Part shown: positions 52,964 through 62,817 of the stretch, one piece after another | Layout: every line of letters starts with the position of its first letter | How positions within the stretch are numbered: position 1 is the stretch's first letter | DNA from: UBA4877 sp002399345 | GTDB taxonomy: Bacteria; Bacillota; Thermoanaerobacteria; Thermoanaerobacterales; UBA4877 | DNA: 64,000 nucleotides | Assembly: GCA_036752905.1 (NCBI GenBank) | Contig: DAIORT010000006.1 | Location: 1-64,000 of the forward strand | Direction: 5' to 3' | The notes under the pieces: generated by a model | Database searches by the model: none | What the model was told of the DNA's origin: nothing | What the model saw: the letters and a program-made list of their open reading frames with translations, nothing else | Position numbers and translations under genes: made by a program

Positions 52964-53584
52964 TTATGTAGAAATGTTGTAGTTATTCTCAGTCATCACC
53001 CTTTCCCAGAGTTTACATACTTGATTTCTAATATAACCCATGTCTTTACTGTTGTCAATTACACAGTCTGCATATTTAATTTTTTTACTAAGCGGCATCT
53101 GGACCTTAATACGGTTTATTGCATTTTGATAAGAAAGTTTATCCCTATCCATCAGTCTCTCTATCTGTGTCTTCTCATCCACTGCCACCAGCCATATCTC
53201 GTCAACCATACCCTGCATACCCATTTCAATGAGAATGGCTGCATCAAGTACTATTACTTTTTGTTTTCCCTTTACCTTTTCTTTTTCAATTATCTCATTG
53301 ATCCGTTTAATTATCCGCGGATGAGTTATCGAATTGAGTTTTTGCAGTTTTTCTTTATCTGCAAAAACAATATTTCCCAACTTTTTTCTGCAGACCTCTC
53401 CGCTGGGAAGCAATACACCCTTGCCAAAATAGTCTACAATCTCATTCCACCCGTCGCTTCCTTTAAGTATTACTTCCCGAGATATTAAGTCCGCATCTAT
53501 TATATAAGCTCCCAACTGCCTAAGTATATTGGACACCGTACTCTTGCCACTGGCGATACCGCCTGTAAGCCCTATGACCTTCAT
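52964..53584 (-). CDS. coaE: Dephospho-CoA kinase
   Basis: This 206-residue P-loop kinase performs the last step of CoA synthesis. It shows GLTGGIASGKST (5-16), IDADLISREV and the late LIEMGMQ/VVDEIWLVAVD segments. It is 10 bases after polA, a common Firmicute pair. Confidence 0.95.
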   Translation of the reverse strand: MKVIGLTGGIASGKSTVSNILRQLGAYIIDADLISREVILKGSDGWNEIVDYFGKGVLLPSGEVCRKKLGNIVFADKEKLQKLNSITHPRIIKRINEIIEKEKVKGKQKVIVLDAAILIEMGMQGMVDEIWLVAVDEKTQIERLMDRDKLSYQNAINRIKVQMPLSKKIKYADCVIDNSKDMGYIRNQVCKLWERVMTENNYNIST

Positions 53585-53593
53585 GCTATCACC

Positions 53594-56218
53594 TCATTTC
53601 GCATCATACCAATTTGCTCCGTAATTTATATCAGCAACAAGGGGTGCTTTAAGTGATATGGCGTTCTCCATCTCATACTTTACGATTTTCTTTATATCAT
53701 GCAGCTCATCTTTACATACATCGATTATCAATTCATCATGTACCTGAAGTATGAGGTTGGATTTAGTGACTTTAAGCCGCTTATAAACACTTACCATGGC
53801 AATTTTTATAATATCAGCAGCACTTCCCTGTATCGGTGTATTCATAGCAATACGTTCGCCAAACTGCCGGATGTTTCTGTTCTTGGCAGTTAACTCTGGA
53901 ACGTAGCGTCTCCTGTTCATGATGGTTGTGACATACCCCAGTTCCCGTGCTCTTGTTACAGACCTGTCCAAGTATTCTTTTACAGCAGGGTATCTCTTAA
54001 AATAACTCTTAATGTATTCCGCAGCCACCTCTCTGGGAATACGCAAATCCTTTGCCAGGCCAAAATCACTGATACCGTACACAATTCCGAAGTTTACCGC
54101 TTTTGCATTTCTCCTCATCTCCGGCGTAACCTGATCCAAAGCCACTCCGAATACCTCCGAGGCAGTCCTACTGTGTATATCCTCCCCTGAAACAAAGGAG
54201 TTTATAAGATTCTCATCCTGCGATAGATGAGCCAGCACACGCAGTTCTATCTGTGAATAGTCTGCAGACAATATCATATGATTTTCATCTGAAGGTATAA
54301 ATGCCTTGCGTATCTGCCGGCCGGTATCCGTTCGTATCGGAATATTTTGCAGATTCGGCTCCGTGCTGCTTATTCTGCCTGTGGCCGTTACCGTTTGTTT
54401 AAAACTAGTATGTATCTTTTCATCATTTTTCTCTATCAGTTTAACAAACCCGTCTATATATGTGGACTTAAGTTTTGCATCCTGCCTGTAGTCTAATATC
54501 TTCGCCACTATCTCGTTTTTAGGTGCCAGCTCGGCAAGTACCTCCGCATTGGTAGAGTAACCTGTTTTCGTCTTCTTTATCACCGGAAGTTCCAGCTTCT
54601 CAAAGAGTATATGGGAAAGCTGCTTGGGTGAATTAATGTTAAACTTCTCGCCTGCCATCCTGTATATATCCTCTGTAACTCCCTCGAGGTGTTCGGTAAA
54701 TTCCTTATCCAGCCGTGCAAGCCCCTGCCTGTCTATATTAAAACCGGTGCATTCCATATCCGCAAGCACCGTAATAAGCGGCATCTCTATATCATTAAAC
54801 AACCTGTCCATGCCAAGCTCGGATAACCGCTCGGCCATCGCGGGCTGTGCCGAACGTATGGCCTCCGCTTCATCACAGACCAGTTGATTCAATGTGTCTT
54901 CATCCACCTCATTAAAACTTAACTTATTTTTGCCCTTCCCAAGTATTGAGTCATCCAATATATCCCTGCTCAAAAAATCTTTTGCTATCTGCTTCACAGT
55001 ATACTCAGACTTGGTCGCATTTAAAAGGTATGCCGCAATAGCAGAGTCGAAGCAGATATTCTCCGGCATATAGCCGTTATATATACAAAGATTCAACAGG
55101 TTTTTTAAATCATGCCCCGACTTTTCTACATTTCCATCCGCTAAAAGCCTATACAGATCTTTGGCCTTAAACTTATCCGTTTTATAAAGCGGCAAAAAAA
55201 CCGCACCGTTCCGGCTGCTTAAGGCTGCCATAATAAGATTGCCACCCTCTATCCTGTAGCTTATAGTAACGGACTTCAAACCCTCTGTATATCTGCCAAA
55301 ATCATCCCGGTTATCTATACGGTCATATACAGCCTTCTTTATCTCTACGGTAGTATCCTTTGCTGGAATTTTATCAAGCAGCGATTTGAACTCGAGAGTC
55401 TCAAAAATTTCTCTGATCTTTTCACCGTCCGGTTGTGTCAAAGCATACTCATTCATATCGAATTTAACGGGTAAATCCCGTACTATGGTGCACAACCTCT
55501 TACTTAAAAGTGCTTTATCCATATTTTCCGTTAACAGATTTTTTATCCTCTTGTTCTTCATACTGTCTAGATTATTAATGACATTGTTAATGGAGCTGTA
55601 TTCTTTTATCAGCTTCATTGCTGTCTTTTTCCCTACGCCGGGTACCCCCGGAACATTATCAGACTGATCGCCCATAAGTCCCTTGAGGTCTATAAACTCT
55701 GTCGGCGTGATGCCATACTTTTCTTTAAAATAATCCATATCATAAACATCGACATTGGTCATTCCTTTTTTATTGAGTACAACCTTTGTATTATCCGATA
55801 CCAGTTGCAGCGCATCCCTGTCGCCGGTCACTATATAGGTCTCGTACCCCTGCTCTTCTGCAACCTTTGACATGGTGCCCAGTATATCATCGGCCTCAAA
55901 ACCGGGAACCTCTACCGTCTTAATATTAAGCGCAGATAGTATATCATTCACAATAGGTATCTGGGAGGCCAATTCATCAGGCATCCTTTCCCTTGTTGCC
56001 TTATAGGCATCGTATTCCTTATGGCGGAAGGTAGGAGCCTTTACATCAAAAGCCACTGCAATATAATCAGGCTTATAATCCTCAAGCATCTTAAAAAGCA
56101 TCATAGTAAATCCATATGCCGCATTGGTCCTTAAGCCCTTGCTATTAATAAAGGGAGGAAGAGCAAAAAAAGCCCTGTACAGCACACTGCTGCCGTCTAT
56201 GAGCACTAATCTCTCCAA
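53594..56218 (-). CDS. polA: DNA polymerase I (proofreading domain apparently inactive)
   Basis: This 874-residue polymerase fills gaps in repair and Okazaki processing. The 5' nuclease domain (1-290) has FEADDILG and GVPGVGKKTA. The polymerase domain has motif A SADYSQIELR (Asp653), motif B RRNAKAVNFGIVYG and motif C VHDE (His827-Glu829). The central exonuclease-like domain lacks the DxE of ExoI, so 3'-5' proofreading is probably lost, as in Bacillus and Thermus. The start is TTG 56218, seven bases after AGGTGGTG. Confidence 0.96.
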   Translation of the reverse strand: MERLVLIDGSSVLYRAFFALPPFINSKGLRTNAAYGFTMMLFKMLEDYKPDYIAVAFDVKAPTFRHKEYDAYKATRERMPDELASQIPIVNDILSALNIKTVEVPGFEADDILGTMSKVAEEQGYETYIVTGDRDALQLVSDNTKVVLNKKGMTNVDVYDMDYFKEKYGITPTEFIDLKGLMGDQSDNVPGVPGVGKKTAMKLIKEYSSINNVINNLDSMKNKRIKNLLTENMDKALLSKRLCTIVRDLPVKFDMNEYALTQPDGEKIREIFETLEFKSLLDKIPAKDTTVEIKKAVYDRIDNRDDFGRYTEGLKSVTISYRIEGGNLIMAALSSRNGAVFLPLYKTDKFKAKDLYRLLADGNVEKSGHDLKNLLNLCIYNGYMPENICFDSAIAAYLLNATKSEYTVKQIAKDFLSRDILDDSILGKGKNKLSFNEVDEDTLNQLVCDEAEAIRSAQPAMAERLSELGMDRLFNDIEMPLITVLADMECTGFNIDRQGLARLDKEFTEHLEGVTEDIYRMAGEKFNINSPKQLSHILFEKLELPVIKKTKTGYSTNAEVLAELAPKNEIVAKILDYRQDAKLKSTYIDGFVKLIEKNDEKIHTSFKQTVTATGRISSTEPNLQNIPIRTDTGRQIRKAFIPSDENHMILSADYSQIELRVLAHLSQDENLINSFVSGEDIHSRTASEVFGVALDQVTPEMRRNAKAVNFGIVYGISDFGLAKDLRIPREVAAEYIKSYFKRYPAVKEYLDRSVTRARELGYVTTIMNRRRYVPELTAKNRNIRQFGERIAMNTPIQGSAADIIKIAMVSVYKRLKVTKSNLILQVHDELIIDVCKDELHDIKKIVKYEMENAISLKAPLVADINYGANWYDAK

Positions 56219-56260
56219 TTATTTACACCACCTAATATGTTATTATCTCTATTATACTAT

Positions 56261-56285
56261 AAAAATAAGCGGCATCTACCGCTTA
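56261..56285 (-). terminator. Terminator after the L,D-transpeptidase gene
   Basis: TAAGCGG/CCGCTTA with a 6-base loop spans the stop codon of the gene; ATTTTTATAG follows on the minus strand. A moderate terminator. Confidence 0.7.
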
Positions 56286-57451
56286 ATTTGTATAATATCA
56301 TATAATGAATCGATTTTATAGTTAAATTTAATGATGTGCGAAAGCTTCTCTATATCCATATACGATGAACCGTTTATGATTAGAGCCGGCACATATTTAT
56401 TATTTATACTCAGTTCTTTTGATGAAGGATTCCAGACAACCTTAAAACCCATCTGCTCGCCCATTTCTTTCAAGGGCAATTTTATATCACGCTTGTCATA
56501 ATCGGCATAATCCGTTTTCCCAATGAGCTTTCCGTTAGCAAAGATCATATTGCTTGTGATATCAACCCGTTTTGCACTCGTGTCCGTCTTATAAACCACA
56601 TGGAATAAATCAAGCAGCCGATTTAAATCTATGTATGTCCTTCCGTTTTGTTCCATGCAGCCCAACGCATGATCATTCACACTCATTTTACCGGTTTGCA
56701 TATCCGTTTTATAATCGATCCCGAAAACCCTTTTCACAGAATTTGAGGATATATACATTACGTTATTTTCTCTTACAAGGTCGGCTGAAAGATATTTATC
56801 CCCCTTGGTTAAAATCCAGCCGCCCGTATAAAAACATGTCATTTTTTTGTTATTGGTATAAATATGTTTAAATTTCTCTTCACCTATGCTTATCCCCATC
56901 CTGCTAAGTTTTGCTCTTACCTTGGCCTGGAAATTGACACCCCGACCGTATACGTCGGGGTAAAGCTTAAGTGTAACCCTGTCATCGTCATATATCTTGC
57001 TCGCCGTCTGATAGGTTATATTCACAGGCGTACCCACGGACACCATATCAAACAGCTCGTTCACATCGCTGTTATACATGCGCACACAGCCCAGTGAGGC
57101 CATCGTGCCTATGGACTTAGGTTTGTTATTACCATGGATGCCATAGGTAGGATAAAAGTTTATCCAGCGCCGGCCCAGAGGATTGTTTTTCCCCGGCAGA
57201 ACCGGTTTTCCTCCTCCCGGCGGATGCCATGTCGGGTTTTTCACCTTTGCCCTCACCCTGTAACTCCCGTCCGGCGTGCTTGAAAGAGATTTTCCAATAG
57301 CCACGGGATACTCCTTATGTACGCTGCCTTTGTTATACTCCAGTGTGCGGGAAGGAAGATTAATGGTAATACCGCTGCTAGGCGCCGCATACACAATATC
57401 GGCAGAAAATACCAGCGATAGAATTATAATATAAAGCATAAATTTTTTCAT
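56276..57451 (-). CDS. L,D-transpeptidase with C-terminal copper amine oxidase-like domain
   Basis: This 391-residue exported protein has a signal peptide (1-22, ending YAA) and a YkuD domain (about 25-160) with the catalytic Cys122 in HGxx...SLGCVRM (His106, Arg124). It makes or modifies 3-3 cross-links. The C-terminal part (about 200-390) has repeated beta strands with INDHALG and VPALIINGSSYMD, like copper-amine-oxidase N domains that act as wall or stalk modules. Confidence 0.9.
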   Translation of the reverse strand: MKKFMLYIIILSLVFSADIVYAAPSSGITINLPSRTLEYNKGSVHKEYPVAIGKSLSSTPDGSYRVRAKVKNPTWHPPGGGKPVLPGKNNPLGRRWINFYPTYGIHGNNKPKSIGTMASLGCVRMYNSDVNELFDMVSVGTPVNITYQTASKIYDDDRVTLKLYPDVYGRGVNFQAKVRAKLSRMGISIGEEKFKHIYTNNKKMTCFYTGGWILTKGDKYLSADLVRENNVMYISSNSVKRVFGIDYKTDMQTGKMSVNDHALGCMEQNGRTYIDLNRLLDLFHVVYKTDTSAKRVDITSNMIFANGKLIGKTDYADYDKRDIKLPLKEMGEQMGFKVVWNPSSKELSINNKYVPALIINGSSYMDIEKLSHIIKFNYKIDSLYDIIQIKR

Positions 57452-57516
57452 ATAAATCCCCTTTTATTTTTATTGTAAATATATTAAAACCGGGGCATCA
57501 ATATGACATGCTTACC

Positions 57517-58668
57517 TTATTGCTTACTTACTCTGGCCATATAATAATCGTAAGCATTTTTAACCTCATCCATGCTGTTTCCTGCAAATTTATCCAGAAA
57601 TGCCGCCGCCATCACCCAGGCAATAACAGCTTTGAGTATCACCGCTGCCGCAGGCACCGCACATATATCGCTCCTCTCCACCTGTGCCGCTGCCGGATTT
57701 TTTGTTCGCACATCCACGCTTTTAAGCGGCCGGGTCAGGGTGGGGATGGGTTTAACGGCGCTGTTTAATATTATATTCTCACCATTGGAGATGCCGCCCT
57801 CAATGCCGCCCGCATTGTTTGTCTTTCTATAAAATCCATCACTTCCGTAATATATCTCATCATGCACTCTGCTGCCCAATCTCAGGGCTGTTTTAAAGCC
57901 CGCGCCTACCTCCACTCCCTTTACTGCCTGCACACTCATGCAGGCTGCACAGAGACGTGCATCAAGCTTGCTTTGCCATACGGTGTGGCTTCCCAGACCT
58001 GCCGGTACATTCATGGCTACCACCTGCACAACACCGCCAACAGTATCACCCATTTCTTCCGCTCTGTCTATCTCGCATATCATTTTCTTTTGTGCGGATA
58101 TGTCTCCGCATTTTACAGGTGATGTTTCAACCCTGTCCCAATAGGCCTCGTCAAGGTTATCGCAGGTTGATGCGGCCCGGCCTATCCTTATCACATGGGA
58201 TCTTATGCCTATACCAAATAGATTCAAGAGCTGAAGCGCAATGCCGCCGGCCGCTGTCCGCATGACCGTCTCCCGCGCACTTGCCCGTTCAATAATATCA
58301 CGAGCATCTTTAAGACCATATTTTAACATTCCGGCAAGGTCGGCATGGCCTGGCCGGGGTACAGTGACCTCTTTTCCTTCCTTTATCCTGCCTTGAGAAT
58401 ACATATATTCCTTCCAATTCTCATAATCCTTATTCTTTATCATCAGTCCTATAGGGCTGCCGGTGGATATACCGCCCCTTACCCCCGACAAAATTAATAC
58501 ATGATCTCTTTCTATACCCATCCTCTTGCCCCTGCCATACACATCCTGCCTTTCCGTAAGCAGCTTGTCTATACTGTCAGTATCTATTTCCAGGCCGGCA
58601 GGCATACCTTCTATTATACCCACATAACCGTATCCGTGAGACTCCCCTGCATCTATATATTTCAGCAT
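57517..58668 (-). CDS. aroC: Chorismate synthase
   Basis: This 383-residue FMN-dependent enzyme makes chorismate from EPSP. Family motifs are AGESHGYGYVGIIEGMPAG, RPGHADLAGMLKYG, RASARETVMRTAAG and GGIEGGISNGE. The other shikimate genes are not in the window. Confidence 0.96.
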   Translation of the reverse strand: MLKYIDAGESHGYGYVGIIEGMPAGLEIDTDSIDKLLTERQDVYGRGKRMGIERDHVLILSGVRGGISTGSPIGLMIKNKDYENWKEYMYSQGRIKEGKEVTVPRPGHADLAGMLKYGLKDARDIIERASARETVMRTAAGGIALQLLNLFGIGIRSHVIRIGRAASTCDNLDEAYWDRVETSPVKCGDISAQKKMICEIDRAEEMGDTVGGVVQVVAMNVPAGLGSHTVWQSKLDARLCAACMSVQAVKGVEVGAGFKTALRLGSRVHDEIYYGSDGFYRKTNNAGGIEGGISNGENIILNSAVKPIPTLTRPLKSVDVRTKNPAAAQVERSDICAVPAAAVILKAVIAWVMAAAFLDKFAGNSMDEVKNAYDYYMARVSKQ

Positions 58669-58693
58669 GATTCACCCGTCCTTAAAAAATATC

Positions 58694-58722
58694 TTGAAAA
58701 TATTTTCAGCCTATGATATTAT
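58694..58722 (+). promoter_or_regulatory. Promoter of tRNA-Leu(CAA)
   Basis: TTGAAA (58694-58699), a 17-base spacer and TATTAT (58717-58722) directly precede the tRNA. Start would be near 58730. Confidence 0.7.
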
Positions 58723-58736
58723 AAAATAGGTAGCAA

Positions 58737-58825
58737 GCCGAAGTGGTGGAATAGGCAGACGCGCTGGACTCAAAATCCAGTAGGGCTCACACCCTGTGCG
58801 GGTTCGACTCCCGCCTTCGGCACCA
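58737..58825 (+). tRNA. tRNA-Leu (anticodon CAA)
   Basis: This 89-base gene has acceptor GCCGAAG/CTTCGGC, anticodon arm CTGGA-CTCAAAA-TCCAG, a long variable arm and encoded CCA. It reads UUG. Confidence 0.95.
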
Positions 58826-58834
58826 TTGATTAAA

Positions 58835-58864
58835 CTCTTTTTGTCAAATTAAAGAGCTTTTTTA
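58835..58864 (+). terminator. Terminator of tRNA-Leu(CAA)
   Basis: CTCTTT (58835-58840) pairs with AAAGAG (58851-58856), followed by CTTTTTT. Confidence 0.8.
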
Positions 58865-58877
58865 TTTATAATCCATT

Positions 58878-59393
58878 TTATAAGTTATATATTAATATCA
58901 TTGATAATAATGTACTCATAAATATTGTTCCTATCGTTGCAATTACATTTATAAATTTCTGTGCCGCAACTTTATCTTTTGATACTTTCTCAATACCCTT
59001 ATATATTACAGATCCTATTATCCCACCTAAAGTATTGGTGATAATATCTGTAATATCCGAAGTTCCCACACCTAAAATAAATTGTGATACTTCACATATT
59101 AAACTGATTAGGAAATATAACAATATCTTTTTCCCAGTAGACCATTTTTTCAATAGGATTCCTGAATATACACCGAGCGGCATAAAAATTACAGCATTCA
59201 TAATAATTTCACTAAAATCCAATCTCCCATTTACCATTAAAGATTCCTTAAAAAGGACTAAGTTTATTTTTCTCATGTATCCCAATCCAAAGAATGGAAC
59301 ACCAAATTTGAATATTATTATCCAGAATAATGCAATCATGTAAATAATAAATAATATTTTGGTTAGTTTATTTGCTTTACTATTTTCTTGCAT
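58878..59393 (-). CDS. VanZ-like membrane protein
   Basis: This 171-residue protein with about four or five membrane helices has the VanZ-type pattern NAVIFMPLGVYSGILL and LICEVSQFILGVGTSDITDIITNTLGGIIG. VanZ homologues can give mild teicoplanin resistance; most chromosomal members have no known role. It is isolated between a tRNA and a noncoding stretch. Confidence 0.85.
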   Translation of the reverse strand: MQENSKANKLTKILFIIYMIALFWIIIFKFGVPFFGLGYMRKINLVLFKESLMVNGRLDFSEIIMNAVIFMPLGVYSGILLKKWSTGKKILLYFLISLICEVSQFILGVGTSDITDIITNTLGGIIGSVIYKGIEKVSKDKVAAQKFINVIATIGTIFMSTLLSMILIYNL

Positions 59394-59766
59394 TTTGCAT
59401 TTTCACTTCTTCCCAAATTCTTGTTTAACTGTCGTTTTAAATTATAACAACTCCATAAGGAAACATCAACAAATGGATGTGTAACACTAATTCGTCTATC
59501 TGCCACACCCGCTTTCAATTTATATGACATATCAAATTCATATTCTGTGACAAATAAATTCTAATGGCCGACTTTTTTCCATATAAATCGTATAACTAAA
59601 ACCGTCACCCATAGGCTGATCATAGATAAAATCTACTGATGGTCATTCTTTATATCAAAAAAGGTACCGATTTCTCAGCACCTTAAATATATTAGATGAA
59701 TTGGCACACAGCTTTCCGCCGGCATACTTTCTCTAAAACAACATAGGTATTTAATTGGCCTTTACT
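59394..59766. other. Noncoding stretch of 373 bases
   Basis: No convincing ORF on either strand. The only element I see is the terminator at 59655-59684; the left half is AT-rich with scattered stops and no repeat. Confidence 0.6.
59655..59684 (-). terminator. Terminator of the darA-like gene
   Basis: On the minus strand a 10-base-pair stem, AAGGTGCTGA with TCGGTACCTT, is capped by a GAAA tetraloop and followed by six T (59655-59660). Confidence 0.88.
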
Positions 59767-60096
59767 CTATATTTTTAAACACTGCTCCATGTTCATAACA
59801 AATACCGTTGCTCCACCTATGGTTATTTCTATAGGGTAAGACGGCAGGTATACCTCGCCAGCTCCTCCCATGATAGGGGGTGTTATCATTTGCTTCCTGC
59901 TCTTGCATATGTCGTCTATACAATTTATGCATTCATTTAAGCGTTTGTCTTCCATCCCCATAATAAGAGTCGTATTACCTGCCCTCAAAAATCCTCCGGT
60001 TGTTGCTAACTTAGTAAATTGAAATTTATGTTTGGTAAACTCCTGCATAAGCTCACCTGCATCTTCATCCTGTACAATCGCTATTAATAGTTTCAT
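59767..60096 (-). CDS. darA: Cyclic-di-AMP receptor (DarA/PII-like)
   Basis: This 109-residue PII-like trimeric signalling protein binds c-di-AMP. It matches B. subtilis DarA (YaaQ) in the start KLLIAIVQDEDA and in KLATTGGFLRAGNTTLIMG, with the C-terminal GGATVFVMNME. The chosen start is ATG 60096, ten bases after AAGGAG; ATG 60102 is also possible, and the GTG at 60123 precedes the site. In B. subtilis darA lies near tmk/holB; that context is absent. Confidence 0.9.
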   Translation of the reverse strand: MKLLIAIVQDEDAGELMQEFTKHKFQFTKLATTGGFLRAGNTTLIMGMEDKRLNECINCIDDICKSRKQMITPPIMGGAGEVYLPSYPIEITIGGATVFVMNMEQCLKI

Positions 60097-60237
60097 AATC
60101 ATGATACTCCTTTCATCCTTCACATAAATTATACTTTAATTATGCATAAATTACCAGCTATTTAAACAAGATTTAACTTTTTTTACATCTTGTTTTCCTA
60201 TACAATAGATATATAAGCAGATAAGGGGGATACATAA

Positions 60238-61488
60238 GTGAAAAAAGCAGACATAATAAGCGTTTTTTTATTATCCTTGATAATCGTTACAGCGATATCA
60301 CTGGTATACACAGGAAGTACACAAACAATAGCATCTATACAAAGACAGACAAAAGCTGATGAACTTTTACAGGAAAAACTTGCTATGCGCAAGGCAGAAA
60401 GGGATAAAACCATACGGCAAAATAAAAAGTGGGCAGAAAAAGACAAAAAATTAAAAGAGGAGTTAAAGGAATATTATGTACCTCTCCCTGTATGTAAACC
60501 TCATAAGCCTGAACCGCCTGAAGTTAAAGGCATTTATGTTACCGGTAACATGGCAGGCAGCACCGATCACTTTAATCATCTGGTAGACCTGCTCGATAGC
60601 TCCGAATTAAATACAATGGTCATAGATGTAAAGGATGATAACGGCCTGATGACCTATAAAAGCAATATACAGATTATAAATGATGTGGGGGCTAATAGTG
60701 ATGTACGTATAAAGGATATACATTCATTTATGAATAACCTTGACGGTCATAATATATACCCCATTGCGAGAATAGTCACATTCAAAGACAGAAACCTGTC
60801 CGCGCACCGGTCCGATCTATCTATACAGAAAAAAACAGGCGGCATATGGCGTGACCATAAGGGCATCTCATGGGTTAACCCTTATGACAAACGAGTATGG
60901 GATTATGACATAGCTGTTGCTAAAGAGGCGGCTTTAAACGGCTTTAAAGAAATCCAATTTGATTACGTACGTTTTCCAGAAAATGGTGCACGTGTAGATG
61001 CAGAGGCATTTTTCCCCGGCAAAGACCGCAAATCCAAAGAGGACTGCATAGCTGATTTTCTAACTTATGCCAGGGAGCAATTAAAGGATTATAACGTCAT
61101 CATATCAGCCGACGTGTTCGGCCTTACAACAAGCGTAAGTGATGACATGGATATTGGACAATCATGGAAAAAGATATCACCGGAAGTGGAATACATTAGC
61201 CCTATGATATATCCTTCCCACTACACTGCTGGCAATTATGGGTTTAGTAATCCAAACGCACACCCCTATGAGGTGGTGGACGGTGCTGTTAAGGATGCTT
61301 TAAAGAAAGATAAAAATATCAAAAAAAGCGCGGTAATAAGGCCATGGATTCAGGATTTCAGCCTTGGGCAGCCCAGATATTCAGGACAGGATGTATTAAA
61401 ACAGATTAAGGCACTTAAAAATAACGGAATAAATGGATATCTGCTGTGGAATGCCGGCAACAAATATTCTGAGGATGTTCTAAGATAA
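60238..61488 (+). CDS. Putative glycoside hydrolase (DUF4015)
   Basis: This 416-residue exported or membrane-anchored protein has an N-terminal membrane helix (about 7-26), a charged linker and a TIM-barrel-like DUF4015 domain (about 95-415), with KGIYVTGNMAG, TMVIDVKDDNG, IQFDYVRFPENG and SADVFGLT. Distant relatives are alpha-amylase-like. The substrate is unknown. The start is GTG 60238, seven bases after AGGGGGA. It is monocistronic and divergent from darA. Confidence 0.88.
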   Translation: MKKADIISVFLLSLIIVTAISLVYTGSTQTIASIQRQTKADELLQEKLAMRKAERDKTIRQNKKWAEKDKKLKEELKEYYVPLPVCKPHKPEPPEVKGIYVTGNMAGSTDHFNHLVDLLDSSELNTMVIDVKDDNGLMTYKSNIQIINDVGANSDVRIKDIHSFMNNLDGHNIYPIARIVTFKDRNLSAHRSDLSIQKKTGGIWRDHKGISWVNPYDKRVWDYDIAVAKEAALNGFKEIQFDYVRFPENGARVDAEAFFPGKDRKSKEDCIADFLTYAREQLKDYNVIISADVFGLTTSVSDDMDIGQSWKKISPEVEYISPMIYPSHYTAGNYGFSNPNAHPYEVVDGAVKDALKKDKNIKKSAVIRPWIQDFSLGQPRYSGQDVLKQIKALKNNGINGYLLWNAGNKYSEDVLR

Positions 61489-61557
61489 ACTGCAAATAGG
61501 TATCCGGGGCAGTGTCTGATTATAAGCAGCACCGCTTCGGCCGTATATTAAGGATAC

Positions 61558-62796
61558 TTACTTAATGCCTTTATCAATCATTGCATCAATCATGTCATCA
61601 AAGCCAGAGCTGTTGTACATAAACATCACTATGTCGGCATCACTGTTTTCTATCATTTCTTTATAACTCATATCAATGTTTTGTATATTCCTGGGATCCA
61701 CAATTTCAACCTCACTGAAGAGATCGGCAAACATTAATGTAGTAGGCGCCTCGTAAGAGTCTCTGAATACAAGTATTTTTTTATCTGTCAGTGCATTTTT
61801 ATTCCTGATTTTAAGGATGTTGCACTTGTCACCGTCTATATATGCGCCGCCATAGCTCCACTCCTTCTTATCCCTGGATATAGCAAAGATATCCTCCTCT
61901 TTAATTTTGGTCTCCGTTTTGCCGTCACTATGAAAATATTCGTATGGTTGGTTTTCCATGTATACAAATTCTGGGTATTCTTTCTCATTAACAATCATAT
62001 TAATATTGCTGTTATATCTGCCGATAAAATTTTTCTCTTCACACTTCACGGTCTTATATTTATTAAAGTGTGCCGTAAGCTGCTTATCAGTAAGCCCAAG
62101 TTCCATCTTGTCAGCCATTAATTTAAACCCTTCAAAGGCTCCCGTTCCATTCCAATGATGATCTGTTTTAAAATATAATCTTTCTCGTTCCTTACTACTG
62201 AACTTATTTTCCATATCTTCATCCAAATCTAGAACCGTTATATTATTTTGATTTAAGTGTGATGCAAAGGACTGCTTATTTATATCAATACTTTCCTTAT
62301 TATCAACAAATTTGGGGTACAGATGTTTAAGCATGTTGGTTTTGTGTGGGGTTAATGTAAAGTATACATCTTTTCCTGCGTCATGGCTGATATTTGCTAA
62401 TTCATTGATGGCCCCTGCATATTCCTCCAGCTTTGAATTGGTTAAGATTTTGGGAAACTTACCTAAAATCCAATTATCCTTAGTAAGATAATAATTTCCG
62501 ACCTCACTTTTACCTAATAATGCTTCAAACATCCTATCCGTACGCAAGATTTTATCTCTAAACACAAAGTGATCCGAATAATACTTATCAAACTTAGAGG
62601 CAAAGGTACCGTTTTTTATATCCTGAATGGTTGGTTTCTTTTCTAAAGTCCTGTTTTCTGATACGCTCACTGTTTTATCTGGCATAATTATATTAAGCAT
62701 AAAAAAACCGAATATAATTATCAAAAATGGTACCACTATATATTTTTCCCTTTTATTTTTATAAGCTCCCAATCTGTTTTTGCTATCTGCAGTCAT
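61558..62796 (-). CDS. DHHW family (AlgX/SGNH-like) protein
   Basis: This 412-residue protein has one N-terminal membrane helix (about 19-38) and an extracytoplasmic domain carrying the DHHW motif (KTDHHWNGTGAF). The family resembles AlgX/AlgJ polysaccharide O-acetylation proteins and is usually paired with an MBOAT acyltransferase, as here, 21 bases upstream. It likely accepts the acyl group on the outer face. The polymer is unknown. Confidence 0.87.
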   Translation of the reverse strand: MTADSKNRLGAYKNKREKYIVVPFLIIIFGFFMLNIIMPDKTVSVSENRTLEKKPTIQDIKNGTFASKFDKYYSDHFVFRDKILRTDRMFEALLGKSEVGNYYLTKDNWILGKFPKILTNSKLEEYAGAINELANISHDAGKDVYFTLTPHKTNMLKHLYPKFVDNKESIDINKQSFASHLNQNNITVLDLDEDMENKFSSKERERLYFKTDHHWNGTGAFEGFKLMADKMELGLTDKQLTAHFNKYKTVKCEEKNFIGRYNSNINMIVNEKEYPEFVYMENQPYEYFHSDGKTETKIKEEDIFAISRDKKEWSYGGAYIDGDKCNILKIRNKNALTDKKILVFRDSYEAPTTLMFADLFSEVEIVDPRNIQNIDMSYKEMIENSDADIVMFMYNSSGFDDMIDAMIDKGIK

Positions 62797-62817
62797 ATCG
62801 AAGCCCCCAATTTATGT

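Noticed and set aside
59394..59766. A gene fragment between the VanZ-like and darA genes
   Set aside because: No frame of useful length matches a family I recognise; only the terminator is supported.
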